DNA from: Streptomyces fungicidicus
Lineage (GTDB): Bacteria > Actinomycetota > Actinomycetes > Streptomycetales > Streptomycetaceae
Assembly (NCBI RefSeq): GCF_003665435.1
Contig: NZ_CP023407.1
Location: forward strand, 2,108,001 to 2,172,000
Direction: 5' to 3'
Length of the DNA: 64,000 bases
The notes beneath the pieces were generated by a model. It was not told the DNA's origin and ran no database searches. It worked only from the letters and a program-made list of their open reading frames with translations. Of this stretch, positions 7,493 through 15,237 are shown piece by piece; position 1 is the first letter of the stretch; every line of letters starts with the position of its first letter. A program made the position numbers and the translations under genes.

Positions 7493-8827
7493 TCACGCGC
7501 CGGAAGGGCTGGACCCGGCCCTCCCGCCGTGCCGCACCAGTTCGCGCACCGCGCGCACGAACCGCTCGACGTGCTCGTCCGGCGTACCCGCCCCGAAGCT
7601 GACGCGGACGGCGCCGGAGGACTCCGGCGCACCGCACCCGCCCTCCGCCCGGGCGTCGCCGAGCAGCCCGCTCACCAGCGGGTGCGCGCAGAACAGCCCG
7701 TCCCGCACGCCGATGCCGTACTCGGCGGACAGCGCCGCGGCGAAGCGGGAGCCGGTCCAGCCCTCCACGACGAAGGAGAGCACGCCGACGCGCGGGGCGT
7801 CGTCCCCGAACAGCGACAGGAACCGCACCTCGGGAACGTCCGCGAGCCCCTCGCGGACCGTGCGGATCAGCCGCTGCTCACGCGCGGCCAGCGCCTCGAA
7901 GCCGGCCTCGGTGAGCGCCTTGCAGGCGGAGGCGATGGCGTGGGCGCCGATGACGTTGGGCGAGCCGGCCTCGTGGCGGGCGGCGCCCTCCTGCCACTCC
8001 ACGTCCACTCCCCCGTCGGCCCGCCGGGTGACCTTGCGGCTGGCGCCGCCGCCGGCGAGGTAGGGCTCGGCCCGCCGCAGCCAGTCGGCGCGCCCGGCCA
8101 GCACCCCGGAGCCGAACGGGGCGTACAGCTTGTGCCCGGAGAAGGCCACCCAGTCGACGTCCAGCTCTCGCAGGCTCACCGCGTGGTGCGGGGCGAGCTG
8201 CGCGGCGTCAAGGACGATCCGGGCGCCGTGCGCGTGCGCGACGGCGGCCAGTTCCCCTACCGGCCACAGTTCGCCGGTGACGTTGGAGGCGCCGGTGACG
8301 CAGACCAGGGCGGGGCCGTGCGGGTCGCGTCCGGCGAGGGCGCGCTCCAGGGACTCCACCGCCTGCCGGGGGCTGCTCGGGGCGTCGAGGAAGGTGACGC
8401 GCGAACCCCGCCAGGGCAGCAGGGCGGCATGGTGCTCGGTCTCGAAGACGAACACCTCGCAGCCGTCGGGGAGCGCCGTGGCGAGCAGGTTGAGGGAGTC
8501 GGTGGTGGACCGGGTGAACACCACCTGGTCCCCGTCGCGGCAGTCGAGAAACCCGGCGACCGTCCGGCGGGCGTTCTCGAACAGGTCGGTGGAGAGCTGC
8601 GAGAGGTATCCGGCGCCCCGGTGCACGCTGCCGTAGTAGGGGGCGTACGCGGCCACGTCGTCCCACACCCGCTGGAGGGCCGGGGCGCTGGCGGCGTAGT
8701 CGAGGGCGGCGTAGGCGACCTCGCCCCCGGCGGCGACGGGGACGGTGACGTCCCGGCCCAGCACGGGCAGCGGGGCGCACACGGACCGGTCGGCGGCGGG
8801 GACGGCGGAGAGGGCGGAGACGGGCAT
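7493..8827 (-). CDS. Class V aminotransferase / cysteine-desulfurase-like PLP enzyme
   Basis: A 444-residue fold-type I PLP enzyme. ATG at 8827 follows GGGAG at proper spacing. Features of the SufS/CsdA-like group are present: TRSTTDSLNLLA, FETEHHAALLPW, the PLP-binding DAAQLAPHH, the Schiff-base Lys in FSGHKLYAPFGSG, and a Cys in RDGLFCAHPLV at the place of the group II desulfurase active-site Cys. Cysteine or a related sulfur or selenium amino acid is therefore a likely substrate, though this family also contains epimerases and transaminases. The gene sits behind a SAM-IV-type riboswitch (9020-9112) and a six-codon ORF, so its expression should fall when S-adenosylmethionine is plentiful. 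That supports a role in sulfur amino-acid metabolism. Confidence 0.82.
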   Translation of the reverse strand: MPVSALSAVPAADRSVCAPLPVLGRDVTVPVAAGGEVAYAALDYAASAPALQRVWDDVAAYAPYYGSVHRGAGYLSQLSTDLFENARRTVAGFLDCRDGDQVVFTRSTTDSLNLLATALPDGCEVFVFETEHHAALLPWRGSRVTFLDAPSSPRQAVESLERALAGRDPHGPALVCVTGASNVTGELWPVGELAAVAHAHGARIVLDAAQLAPHHAVSLRELDVDWVAFSGHKLYAPFGSGVLAGRADWLRRAEPYLAGGGASRKVTRRADGGVDVEWQEGAARHEAGSPNVIGAHAIASACKALTEAGFEALAAREQRLIRTVREGLADVPEVRFLSLFGDDAPRVGVLSFVVEGWTGSRFAAALSAEYGIGVRDGLFCAHPLVSGLLGDARAEGGCGAPESSGAVRVSFGAGTPDEHVERFVRAVRELVRHGGRAGSSPSGA

Positions 8828-8931
8828 GGCGGAACTCCCGGTGAGGCAGGCGGAATCCCCGCGCGAGCGGACGACGCTCCAGCGCGGAGTGAAAAGGGAA
8901 AGGGGATACGCAGAGGCGGGGCTCGGCGGCC

Positions 8932-8952
8932 CTAACGCATTCGCTTGCTCAT
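8932..8952 (-). CDS. Six-codon ORF (MSKRMR) in the SAM-IV leader
   Basis: ATG at 8952 reads MSKRMR and stops at TAG. It has a strong Shine-Dalgarno, GAGGAG, six bases upstream, better than most genes in the window. It lies between the riboswitch aptamer and the aminotransferase start, which is 104 bp further on. No amino acid in it is obviously sulfur-related except the two Met. It may be a translated leader peptide whose ribosome loading is controlled by the riboswitch. The ORF itself is certain from sequence; its translation is inferred. Confidence 0.55.
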   Translation of the reverse strand: MSKRMR

Positions 8953-8972
8953 GGAAGGCTCCTCGACGACCA

Positions 8973-8996
8973 GGACCCCTGGTGTGCGAGGGGTCC
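8973..8996 (-). promoter_or_regulatory. Hairpin of the riboswitch expression platform
   Basis: A perfect 8-bp stem, AGGGGTCC paired with GGACCCCT (8973-8980 with 8989-8996) and an 8-base loop, lies between the aptamer and the Shine-Dalgarno of the six-codon ORF. CCTGGTC just downstream on the minus strand (8968-8974) is fully complementary to GACCAGG of the aptamer's 3' closing strand (9026-9032), so two mutually exclusive folds are possible. Confidence 0.45.
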
Positions 8997-9019
8997 GCGC
9001 TTGCCGTGAGCCCTGCTGC

Positions 9020-9112
9020 CCACGGCCTGGTCTTCACCCGGGGCACCCCGCCACGGACGGAGGGTTGCCGGACAGCCGGCCGGGGCCTGATGGCTGTCAC
9101 TCATGACCTGGA
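9020..9112 (-). promoter_or_regulatory. SAM-IV riboswitch aptamer upstream of the aminotransferase
   Basis: Read on the minus strand from 9112, this RNA has the conserved SAM-IV layout as I know it. A closing stem uses GGTC/GACC. P2 pairs GACAGCC with GGCTGTC (9092-9098 with 9071-9077). The invariant CCGGCAACCCTCC segment is followed by a G-rich strand, a small GGGTGCCC hairpin and CCCCGGGTGAAGACC. CCCGG in the P2 loop can pair with CCGGG to give the expected pseudoknot. SAM-IV motifs are found in Actinobacteria upstream of sulfur-metabolism genes and turn expression off on SAM binding. The downstream gene encodes a desulfurase-like PLP enzyme, which fits. Confidence 0.85.
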
Positions 9113-9132
9113 AGGAACGTACGTGAACTGAT

Positions 9133-9170
9133 CGATGTCCCGCAACCCGTGTCCGGATCACGGGACATCG
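9133..9170 (-). terminator. Probable trpD terminator
   Basis: A perfect 10-bp inverted repeat (CGATGTCCCG at 9133-9142, CGGGACATCG at 9161-9170) begins 19 bases past the trpD stop. The 18-base interval allows an alternative inner stem (CCCGTG/CACGGG). There is no T-run. It separates trpD from the riboswitch-controlled gene on the same strand. Confidence 0.55.
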
Positions 9171-9189
9171 GTCCCGGGGAAAGCCGCCG

Positions 9190-10254
9190 CTAGGCGTTGC
9201 TGACGGTCACCCAGCGCTCCAGGAGCCGCTTGGCGGCCCCCGAGTCGATCGACTCGGCCGCCTTCGCCATCCCGGCGCCGAGCTGCTCCGTGAGGGTGCC
9301 GGAGCCGGGCTCCAGGGCCACCAGCGCGGCCGCCGAGTTCAGCAGCACCGCGTCCCGCACCGGTCCCCGCTCGCCGTCGAGGAGCCGGCGGGCGACCTCG
9401 GCGTTGTAGGAGGCGTCGGCGCCGCGCAGGGCCTCCACGGGCACCAGCTCGATGCCGACGTCGCGCGGGTCGAAGGTCTGCTCGTCGACCTTGCCGTCGC
9501 GGACCACCCACACCCGGGAGGTGGCGGTGGTCGTCAGCTCGTCCAGGCCGTCGTCGCCGCGGAACACCAGCGAGGAGTGACCGCGCCCGGCGAAGACGCC
9601 GGCGATGATCGGGGCCATCCGGGCGTCGGCCACCCCGATGGCCTGCGACCGCACCTTGGCCGGATTGGTCAGCGGGCCCAGGAAGTTGAAGACCGTCCGC
9701 ACCCCGAGCTGCCCACGGGCCGCCGCGACATGACGCAGCGCCGGGTGGAACTTCACCGCGAAGCAGAAGGTGATCCCGGCCTCCTCGGCGACCTCGGCCA
9801 CCCGCCGCGGCGTCAGCTGCAGATTGACGCCGAGCTTCTCCAGCACGTCGGAGGCGCCGGACGCGGAGGACGCGGCCCGGTTGCCGTGCTTGACGACCTT
9901 CACCCCGGTGCCGGCCACCACGATCGAGGACATCGTGGAGATGTTCACCGTCCTGGCGCCGTCGCCGCCGGTGCCGACGATGTCGACCGTCGCGCCCGGC
10001 ACCTCGATCACGTTGGCGTGGTCGTACATCGCGCGCACGCAGCCGGTGATCTCCTCGACCGTCTCGCCCTTGGCCCGCAGGGAGACGGCGAACCCGGCGA
10101 TCTGCGCGTCGGTCGCCTCCCCGCGCATGATCAGGTCCATCGCCCAGGCGGTGTCGTCCGCGGACAGGTCCCGGCCGTCCAGCAGTCCGTTCAGCAGGGC
10201 GGGCCAGGAGCGGCCCGCCGCGGTGTCGCCTCCAGCGGGGGTCACAGCGCTCAT
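9190..10254 (-). CDS. trpD: Anthranilate phosphoribosyltransferase
   Basis: A 354-residue enzyme that joins anthranilate to PRPP to give N-(5-phosphoribosyl)anthranilate, the second step of tryptophan synthesis. The ATG at 10254 is supported by CAGGAG five bases upstream. Family motifs are intact: the PRPP-binding [14 protein letters not shown] and the [12 protein letters not shown] loop that contacts PRPP and metal. The length matches the family. It stands alone here, not in a trp operon, between terminators on both sides: the 10332-10372 hairpin upstream (ending qcrB) and the 9133-9170 hairpin downstream. Single-copy isolated trpD next to the qcr genes is the usual Streptomyces arrangement as I recall it. 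Confidence 0.95.
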   Translation of the reverse strand: MSAVTPAGGDTAAGRSWPALLNGLLDGRDLSADDTAWAMDLIMRGEATDAQIAGFAVSLRAKGETVEEITGCVRAMYDHANVIEVPGATVDIVGTGGDGARTVNISTMSSIVVAGTGVKVVKHGNRAASSASGASDVLEKLGVNLQLTPRRVAEVAEEAGITFCFAVKFHPALRHVAAARGQLGVRTVFNFLGPLTNPAKVRSQAIGVADARMAPIIAGVFAGRGHSSLVFRGDDGLDELTTTATSRVWVVRDGKVDEQTFDPRDVGIELVPVEALRGADASYNAEVARRLLDGERGPVRDAVLLNSAAALVALEPGSGTLTEQLGAGMAKAAESIDSGAAKRLLERWVTVSNA

Positions 10255-10331
10255 GGCCGCTCCTGAGGGGTGTAGAAGGATCTCGGGAGCCAGCAGGCTC
10301 CCGGCCTCCACCTTAACCAGCTCCGGGGACC

Positions 10332-10372
10332 CCGAAGGGCCCCCGTCCGCAGAACGGACGGGGGCCCTTCGG
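10332..10372 (-). terminator. Strong terminator after the ctaE-qcrCAB operon
   Basis: A perfect 18-bp stem (10332-10349 with 10355-10372) with a five-base loop. It lies 36 bases past the qcrB stop and 77 bases upstream of the trpD start. It should separate the respiratory operon from trpD on the same strand. No T-tract follows. Confidence 0.75.
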
Positions 10373-10408
10373 TGTCGTGTGGCGACTGGGGTGAGGCGCT
10401 GAAGGTGA

Positions 10409-12046
10409 TCAGTGGTGGCCGTGGCCGCTCGTGATCTCCTTGTACTCCTCGACGGTCGGCTTCGGAATCTGCGCGTCCTCGCCGTAGTAGCCCTTGCTCA
10501 GCTTGGCGCGGAGCTTCTCGGTCGCCGGGACCTTGCGCCGGACGCCGTTCTCGTCGACCGTCGGGCCGATCTCGACCGGCGCGTACTGCTCGTGCGCGGT
10601 GAGGGTGTGCAGCTGCTCCTGGCTGAGCGGCTCGTGGACCTCGATGAACTCACCGTGCGGCAGGCGCTTGATGATGCCCGACTCGCGGCCGTGCAGCACC
10701 TTGTCCTTGTCCCGGCGCTGCAGGCCGAGGCAGATCCGCTTGGTGACGATGAACGCCACGACCGGAGCGACGAAGAACGCGATCCGCACGAACCAGGTGA
10801 TGGCGTTGATCGACAGGTGGAAGTGGGTGGCCCACAGGTCGTTTCCACCACCGACCAGGAGCACGAAGTACCACGTGATCCACGCGACGCCGAAGGCGGT
10901 GCGGGTCGGGGCGTTGCGCGGGCGGTCCAGGATGTGGTGCTCGCGCTTGTCGCCGGTGACCCAGGACTCGATGAACGGGTACACCGCGATGGCCGCCAGG
11001 ACCAGCGGGAAGATCACCAGCGGGATGAACACGCCCAGGACGAGCGTGTGACCCCAGAAGTTGATCTCCCAGCCCGGCATGACACGGATCAGGCCCTCGG
11101 AGAAGCCCATGTACCAGTCGGGCTGGGCGCCCGTGGAGACCATGTCCGGCCGGTAGGGGCCGATGGCCCAGATCGGGTTGATCGTGGCGATCGCCGAGAC
11201 GGCCGCGAGCACACCGAAGACCAGGAAGAAGAAGCCTCCGGCCTTGGCCATGTACACCGGCAGCAGCGGCATGCCGACGACGTTGTTGTTGGTCTTGCCG
11301 GGGCCCGCGAACTGCGTGTGCTTGTGGTAGAAGACCAGGATCAGGTGCGCCACCACGAGGCCGAGCATGATGCCCGGCAACAGCAGGACGTGGATCGAGA
11401 AGAACCTGGCCACGAAGTCGTCGCCGGGGAACTCGCCGCCGAACAGGAAGAACGAGATGTACGTGCCGACGATCGGCACGGACAGGATCGCGCCCTCCAT
11501 GAAGCGGATACCGGTGCCGGAGAGCAGGTCGTCCGGGAGCGAGTAGCCGGTGAAACCGGTGAACATGCCCAGGACGAACAGCAGGAAGCCGAACAGCCAG
11601 TTGATCTCACGCGGCTTGCGGAACGCGCCGGTGAAGAACACGCGCATCATGTGCACGAACATGCCGGCCAGGAAGACCAGCGCCGCCCAGTGGTGGATCT
11701 GACGGATCAGCAGACCGCCGCGGACGTCGAAGCTGATGTCCAGCGTCGACTTGTAGGCCTCACTCATCAGCTGGCCCTGCAGCGGGACGTAGCTGCCGTG
11801 GTACTCCACCTCGTTCATCGACGGGTGGAAGAACAGCGTCAGGTACACACCCGTGAGGATGATGATGAGGAAGCTGTAGAGGCAGATCTCACCCAGCATG
11901 AACGACCAGTGGTCGGGGAAGATCTTCCGCATGTTGGCCTTGGCCAGGGAGTAGATCCCCAGCCGGCCGTCCGCCCAGTCGGCGACGCGTTCGCCGGCCG
12001 GAGCCTTCCCGCGCGAGCGGGACTCGGGGGTCGTCGTAGTACTCAT
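10409..12046 (-). CDS. qcrB: Cytochrome bc1 complex cytochrome b subunit
   Basis: A 545-residue membrane protein, the quinol-oxidising cytochrome b of the actinobacterial bc1 complex. Heme-ligand histidines appear in the two expected helices: [20 protein letters not shown] and [21 protein letters not shown]. The Qo-site loop has PDWY, the actinobacterial form of PEWY. The C-terminus is long and hydrophilic (about 120 residues, ending in a His-rich tail), as in mycobacterial and streptomycete QcrB. The ATG overlaps the qcrA stop (ATGA at 12043-12046), so it is translated with qcrA. It is the last gene of the ctaE-qcrC-qcrA-qcrB operon and is followed by a strong terminator. Confidence 0.97.
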   Translation of the reverse strand: MSTTTTPESRSRGKAPAGERVADWADGRLGIYSLAKANMRKIFPDHWSFMLGEICLYSFLIIILTGVYLTLFFHPSMNEVEYHGSYVPLQGQLMSEAYKSTLDISFDVRGGLLIRQIHHWAALVFLAGMFVHMMRVFFTGAFRKPREINWLFGFLLFVLGMFTGFTGYSLPDDLLSGTGIRFMEGAILSVPIVGTYISFFLFGGEFPGDDFVARFFSIHVLLLPGIMLGLVVAHLILVFYHKHTQFAGPGKTNNNVVGMPLLPVYMAKAGGFFFLVFGVLAAVSAIATINPIWAIGPYRPDMVSTGAQPDWYMGFSEGLIRVMPGWEINFWGHTLVLGVFIPLVIFPLVLAAIAVYPFIESWVTGDKREHHILDRPRNAPTRTAFGVAWITWYFVLLVGGGNDLWATHFHLSINAITWFVRIAFFVAPVVAFIVTKRICLGLQRRDKDKVLHGRESGIIKRLPHGEFIEVHEPLSQEQLHTLTAHEQYAPVEIGPTVDENGVRRKVPATEKLRAKLSKGYYGEDAQIPKPTVEEYKEITSGHGHH

Positions 12047-13098
12047 CCGCGCTCCCAGAAGGCAGGACCGACGGGCTCGTCGAAGTCGCCGAGCGCTTCG
12101 AGATAGCCCTCATCGTTCACGCCGATGCGCAGCTGCGGCAGGGCGTGACCGGCGGGACCGAAGATCACCCGGGCACCGTCGGCGAGGTCGAAGGTGGACT
12201 GGTGACAGGGGCACAGCGCGTGGTGCGTCTGCTGCTCGTACAGGGAGATCGGGCAACCGACATGGGTGCAGATCTTCGAGTACGCGAGGATCCCCTCGTG
12301 CGACCACTCCAGCGACTGCTTGTCCTTGATGTTGTCCGGCTGGATGCGGACCAGCATCAGGGCGGCCTTGGCGATCTCGGTCTGGAAGCCGTGGTCGTGC
12401 TCCTCCAGGCCCTCGGGCTTGGCGAAGGTCAGCGAGCCCACGATGATGTCGGACGGCCGCATCGGCTCGTTCGTGTTCATGTTGACGAGCAGCTTGCCCT
12501 TGGACCACAGGGTGTGGCGCAGCTTGGTCCCGGGCAGCGGCCCGAGGTCGCGCAGCAGCACCACGCCGGAGAGCGGGAACAGGGCGAGCGCGCCGAACAT
12601 CGTGTTGCGGATCAGCTTGCGCCGGCCGAGCACCGACTCCTTGGCGCCCTGGCGGAAGTCGTCCATCACCTTCGCCCGGACCTCGGGGGAGGCCTCGATC
12701 GGGTGACGCTCGTCGGCGAGCTCCTGGTCCGACATCAGCGTGCGGGCCCAGTGGACCGCGCCGGCGCCGATGGCGAACAGGGCGACACCGAGGGTCATGC
12801 CGAGCGCGAAGTTCAGCGCGCCGATGTGACCGAGCGGGAAGATGTAGACCGACTTGTCGACCGGGATCGTCACGTAGGAGGCGATGAAGCCGACGGTGGC
12901 CAGCATCGACAGCGTGAACAGCAGGGCGACCGTACGCTCGGACCGCTTGGCGGCCCGCTCGTCGATGTCCTGGATCCGGTGCTCGTGGGGCGGCAGCCCC
13001 GGGTCGGCGAACGGGTTCTTCTCGTCCGCCAGCTTCACCGAGCCGGTGGTGTCCTGCGTCACGGGCAGGTTCTCTTCGGGAATGTCTTGGCTACTCAT
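12043..13098 (-). CDS. qcrA: Cytochrome bc1 complex Rieske iron-sulfur subunit
   Basis: A 351-residue Rieske protein with the three N-terminal membrane helices typical of Actinobacteria (about residues 60-220) in place of the single anchor in other bacteria. The 2Fe-2S site is complete: CTHVGC and CPCHQS, with Cys and His ligands plus the disulfide cysteines. It passes electrons from quinol at the Qo site to the diheme QcrC. ATG at 13098 overlaps the qcrC stop and its own stop overlaps the qcrB start, each by four bases, giving tight coupling that would keep subunit ratios equal. Confidence 0.97.
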   Translation of the reverse strand: MSSQDIPEENLPVTQDTTGSVKLADEKNPFADPGLPPHEHRIQDIDERAAKRSERTVALLFTLSMLATVGFIASYVTIPVDKSVYIFPLGHIGALNFALGMTLGVALFAIGAGAVHWARTLMSDQELADERHPIEASPEVRAKVMDDFRQGAKESVLGRRKLIRNTMFGALALFPLSGVVLLRDLGPLPGTKLRHTLWSKGKLLVNMNTNEPMRPSDIIVGSLTFAKPEGLEEHDHGFQTEIAKAALMLVRIQPDNIKDKQSLEWSHEGILAYSKICTHVGCPISLYEQQTHHALCPCHQSTFDLADGARVIFGPAGHALPQLRIGVNDEGYLEALGDFDEPVGPAFWERG

Positions 13099-13907
13099 GA
13101 CTTCTTGGCCTTTGCGGTCCGAGCGGCGACCCAGACGGCGACCGCGATCAGCGCGCCCAGTCCGAAGACCCACGCGAACAGACCCTCGGAGACCGGGCCG
13201 AGTCCGCCGAGCGTCAGGCCGCCGGGGCTCTCGGTCTCTTCGCCGTTGACCGCGTCGAGGTACGCGATGATGTCCTTCTTGTTCTGCTCCGACAGCGTGC
13301 TGTCGGGGAAGGAGGGCATGTTCTGCGGGCCGGTGAGCATGGCCTCGTAGATGTGCTTCGGCGAGACGCCGTCGAGGCTCGGGGCGTACTTGCCGTGCGT
13401 GAGCGCACCGCCCTTGCCGGTGAAGTTGTGGCACTGCGCGCAGTTGTTGCGGAACAGTTCGCCGCCCTTGGCGGCGTCGGCGCCCTGGGGGCCGTACTGC
13501 TCGGCGGTGGGAACGGCCGGGCCGGCGCCCAGGGAGGCGATGTACGCCGCCAGCTGGTCGATCTCGGCCTGGGTGTAGATGGCCTTCTTGCGCGGGATCT
13601 GCGCGCCCTGCGAGGTGGCGGCCGGCATACGGCCGGTGCTCACCTGGAAGTCGACGGCTGCGGCGCCCACGCCCACCAGGGACGGGCCGTCGGAGGTGCC
13701 CTGACCGCCGGTGCCGTGGCAGCTGGCGCAGCCGACCGAGTAGAGCTTCTTGCCCTCCTCGATGGTGAGGGACTGGGCGGTTTCGTCGGCCTGCGCCTTG
13801 TCCGCGGGTGCGAACACGGCGTACAGCCCCCCGGTGCATGCCAGCGCGAGGAGTAGGACGACGAGCGCCGCCAGCGGATGGCGTCGTCGTGCGGAGAGCT
13901 TTTTCAC
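13095..13907 (-). CDS. qcrC: Cytochrome bc1 complex diheme cytochrome c subunit
   Basis: A 270-residue membrane-anchored cytochrome with two heme c sites: CASCH (Cys60-His64) and CAQCH (Cys156-His160). An N-terminal membrane segment (about residues 11-32) and a C-terminal anchor (about 240-262) hold both heme domains outside the membrane. In Actinobacteria this diheme subunit replaces soluble cytochrome c and hands electrons straight to CtaC of the aa3 oxidase, forming a bc1-aa3 supercomplex. The GTG start at 13907 is preceded by a GGGG-type ribosome site. It sits 81 bp downstream of ctaE in the same operon. Confidence 0.96.
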   Translation of the reverse strand: MKKLSARRRHPLAALVVLLLALACTGGLYAVFAPADKAQADETAQSLTIEEGKKLYSVGCASCHGTGGQGTSDGPSLVGVGAAAVDFQVSTGRMPAATSQGAQIPRKKAIYTQAEIDQLAAYIASLGAGPAVPTAEQYGPQGADAAKGGELFRNNCAQCHNFTGKGGALTHGKYAPSLDGVSPKHIYEAMLTGPQNMPSFPDSTLSEQNKKDIIAYLDAVNGEETESPGGLTLGGLGPVSEGLFAWVFGLGALIAVAVWVAARTAKAKKS

Positions 13908-13988
13908 GGATTACCCCGGTGTCAGGATCTTCTGCGTCGATGCATCTGGTTGGTGCGCTCGGAAGAGCGCGCGCGGATGTGGGCCCGG

Positions 13989-14600
13989 CTACTTGATCAT
14001 GTAGATCGTGGCGAAGAGGCCGATCCAGACGACATCGACGAAGTGCCAGTAGTAGGACACGACGATGGCCGCTGTCGCCTGCTCGTGGGTGAACCTCCGC
14101 GCCGCGTAGGTCCGGCCCAGGACCAGCAGGAAGGCGATGAGACCGCCTGTCACGTGCAGGCCGTGGAAACCGGTGGTCAGGTAGAACACCGAGCCGTACG
14201 GGTCGGAGGAGAGGGACAGGCCCTCGTGCTTGACCAGCTCGGTGTACTCGAAGACCTGACCGCCGATGAACACCGCGCCCATGATGAAGGTGACGATGAA
14301 CCACATCCGGAGCTTCTTCACGTCACCGCGCTCGGCGGCGAAGACGCCGAGCTGGCAGGTGAGCGAGGAGAGCACCAGGATCGTGGTGTTCGTCGCCGAG
14401 AACGGGAAGTTCAGCAGGTCGGCCTTCTCCGACCAGAAGTCGGGTCCGGTCACCGATCGCAGGGTGAAGTACATCGCGAAGAGGGCCGCGAAGAACATCA
14501 GCTCGGAACTCAGCCAGATGATGGTTCCGACGCTGGTGAGGTTCGGTCGGTTGACCGACGGGTGCGCGTGCCCGGTATCTACTGTCGTTGCTGTCGCCAC
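13989..14600 (-). CDS. ctaE: Cytochrome c oxidase subunit III
   Basis: A 203-residue membrane protein with five hydrophobic segments, matching the five-helix bacterial form of oxidase subunit III. GTG at 14600 is chosen because the product begins [17 protein letters not shown], the usual Streptomyces start. No Shine-Dalgarno is present, and CATAAT six bases upstream would make this a leaderless transcript. A 15-bp palindrome (14602-14616) covers that position. It heads the ctaE-qcrC-qcrA-qcrB operon, split from ctaC-ctaD-ctaF about 2 kb away, and is divergent from the pseudo-receiver gene. Confidence 0.95.
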   Translation of the reverse strand: MATATTVDTGHAHPSVNRPNLTSVGTIIWLSSELMFFAALFAMYFTLRSVTGPDFWSEKADLLNFPFSATNTTILVLSSLTCQLGVFAAERGDVKKLRMWFIVTFIMGAVFIGGQVFEYTELVKHEGLSLSSDPYGSVFYLTTGFHGLHVTGGLIAFLLVLGRTYAARRFTHEQATAAIVVSYYWHFVDVVWIGLFATIYMIK

Positions 14601-14601
14601 G

Positions 14602-14616
14602 CCGACATTATGTCGG
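14602..14616. promoter_or_regulatory. Palindrome CCGACAT-T-ATGTCGG at the ctaE start
   Basis: A perfect inverted repeat with 7-bp arms around one base abuts the ctaE GTG (one base away) and overlaps its likely -10 (CATAAT on the minus strand). A repressor bound here would block initiation. Because the site is also within the 215-bp divergent region shared with the pseudo-receiver gene, it could be a shared operator. Confidence 0.5.
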
Positions 14617-14815
14617 TCGCTTATCCCGCCCTCACTCCCGGGGGTGCCGTTCGGTGTGTTCGCCCCTCCTGGACTGCCCGGATGGCCCACTGAACGCCCT
14701 TTCGAAGCCGTGTCCGAACCGGTGTTGACGAGCGGTCCGAGGGGGTAGCATCCGCGCCATCGGTACCCGAAGTTCCCGACAGAGCCGTGCCCTCTCTCTT
14801 ACGCGTGGAGGAACA

Positions 14816-15220
14816 ATGCAGGCGACCGCCACGGTGCTGGTCTACAGCGACGACGCCAACACCCGGGAGCAGGTGCGGCTCGCCACCGGGCGGCGGCCGG
14901 CGCCGGACGTGCCCGTCGTGGAGTTCGTGGAGTGCGCGACCCCGGCGGCCGTGCTGACGGAGCTGGACCGGGGCGGCATCGACGTGTGCGTGCTGGACGG
15001 CGAGGCCGTGCCGATGGGCGGTATGGGGCTGTGCCGGCAGATCAAGGACGAGGTCTTCAACTGTCCTCCGGTGCTGCTGCTGATCGGGCGGCCGCAGGAC
15101 GCCTGGCTGGCGACGTGGAGCCGCGCGGAGTCGGCGGTGACGCTGCCGGTGGAGCCGGTCGAGTTCGCCGCCGCGCTGGCGTCCCTGCTGCGCCGGAAGG
15201 CGCTGCAGGGCGCGTCGTAG
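14816..15220 (+). CDS. Receiver-like protein lacking conserved switch residues
   Basis: A 134-residue protein with the beta-alpha pattern of a response-regulator receiver and no output domain. The acidic pair is in VLVYSDDAN and an Asp in VCVLDGEA sits where the phospho-acceptor should be. However, the beta-4 Thr/Ser is absent (VLLLIGRPQ) and the beta-5 Lys is replaced by Leu in AVTLPVEP. It is therefore probably a pseudo-receiver working through protein contact rather than phosphorylation. Its ATG follows GTGGAGG at good spacing. It is divergent from ctaE and converges on the L,D-transpeptidase gene. No kinase lies nearby. Confidence 0.65.
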   Translation: MQATATVLVYSDDANTREQVRLATGRRPAPDVPVVEFVECATPAAVLTELDRGGIDVCVLDGEAVPMGGMGLCRQIKDEVFNCPPVLLLIGRPQDAWLATWSRAESAVTLPVEPVEFAAALASLLRRKALQGAS

Positions 15221-15237
15221 GCCGCCGGCCCGGCGCC

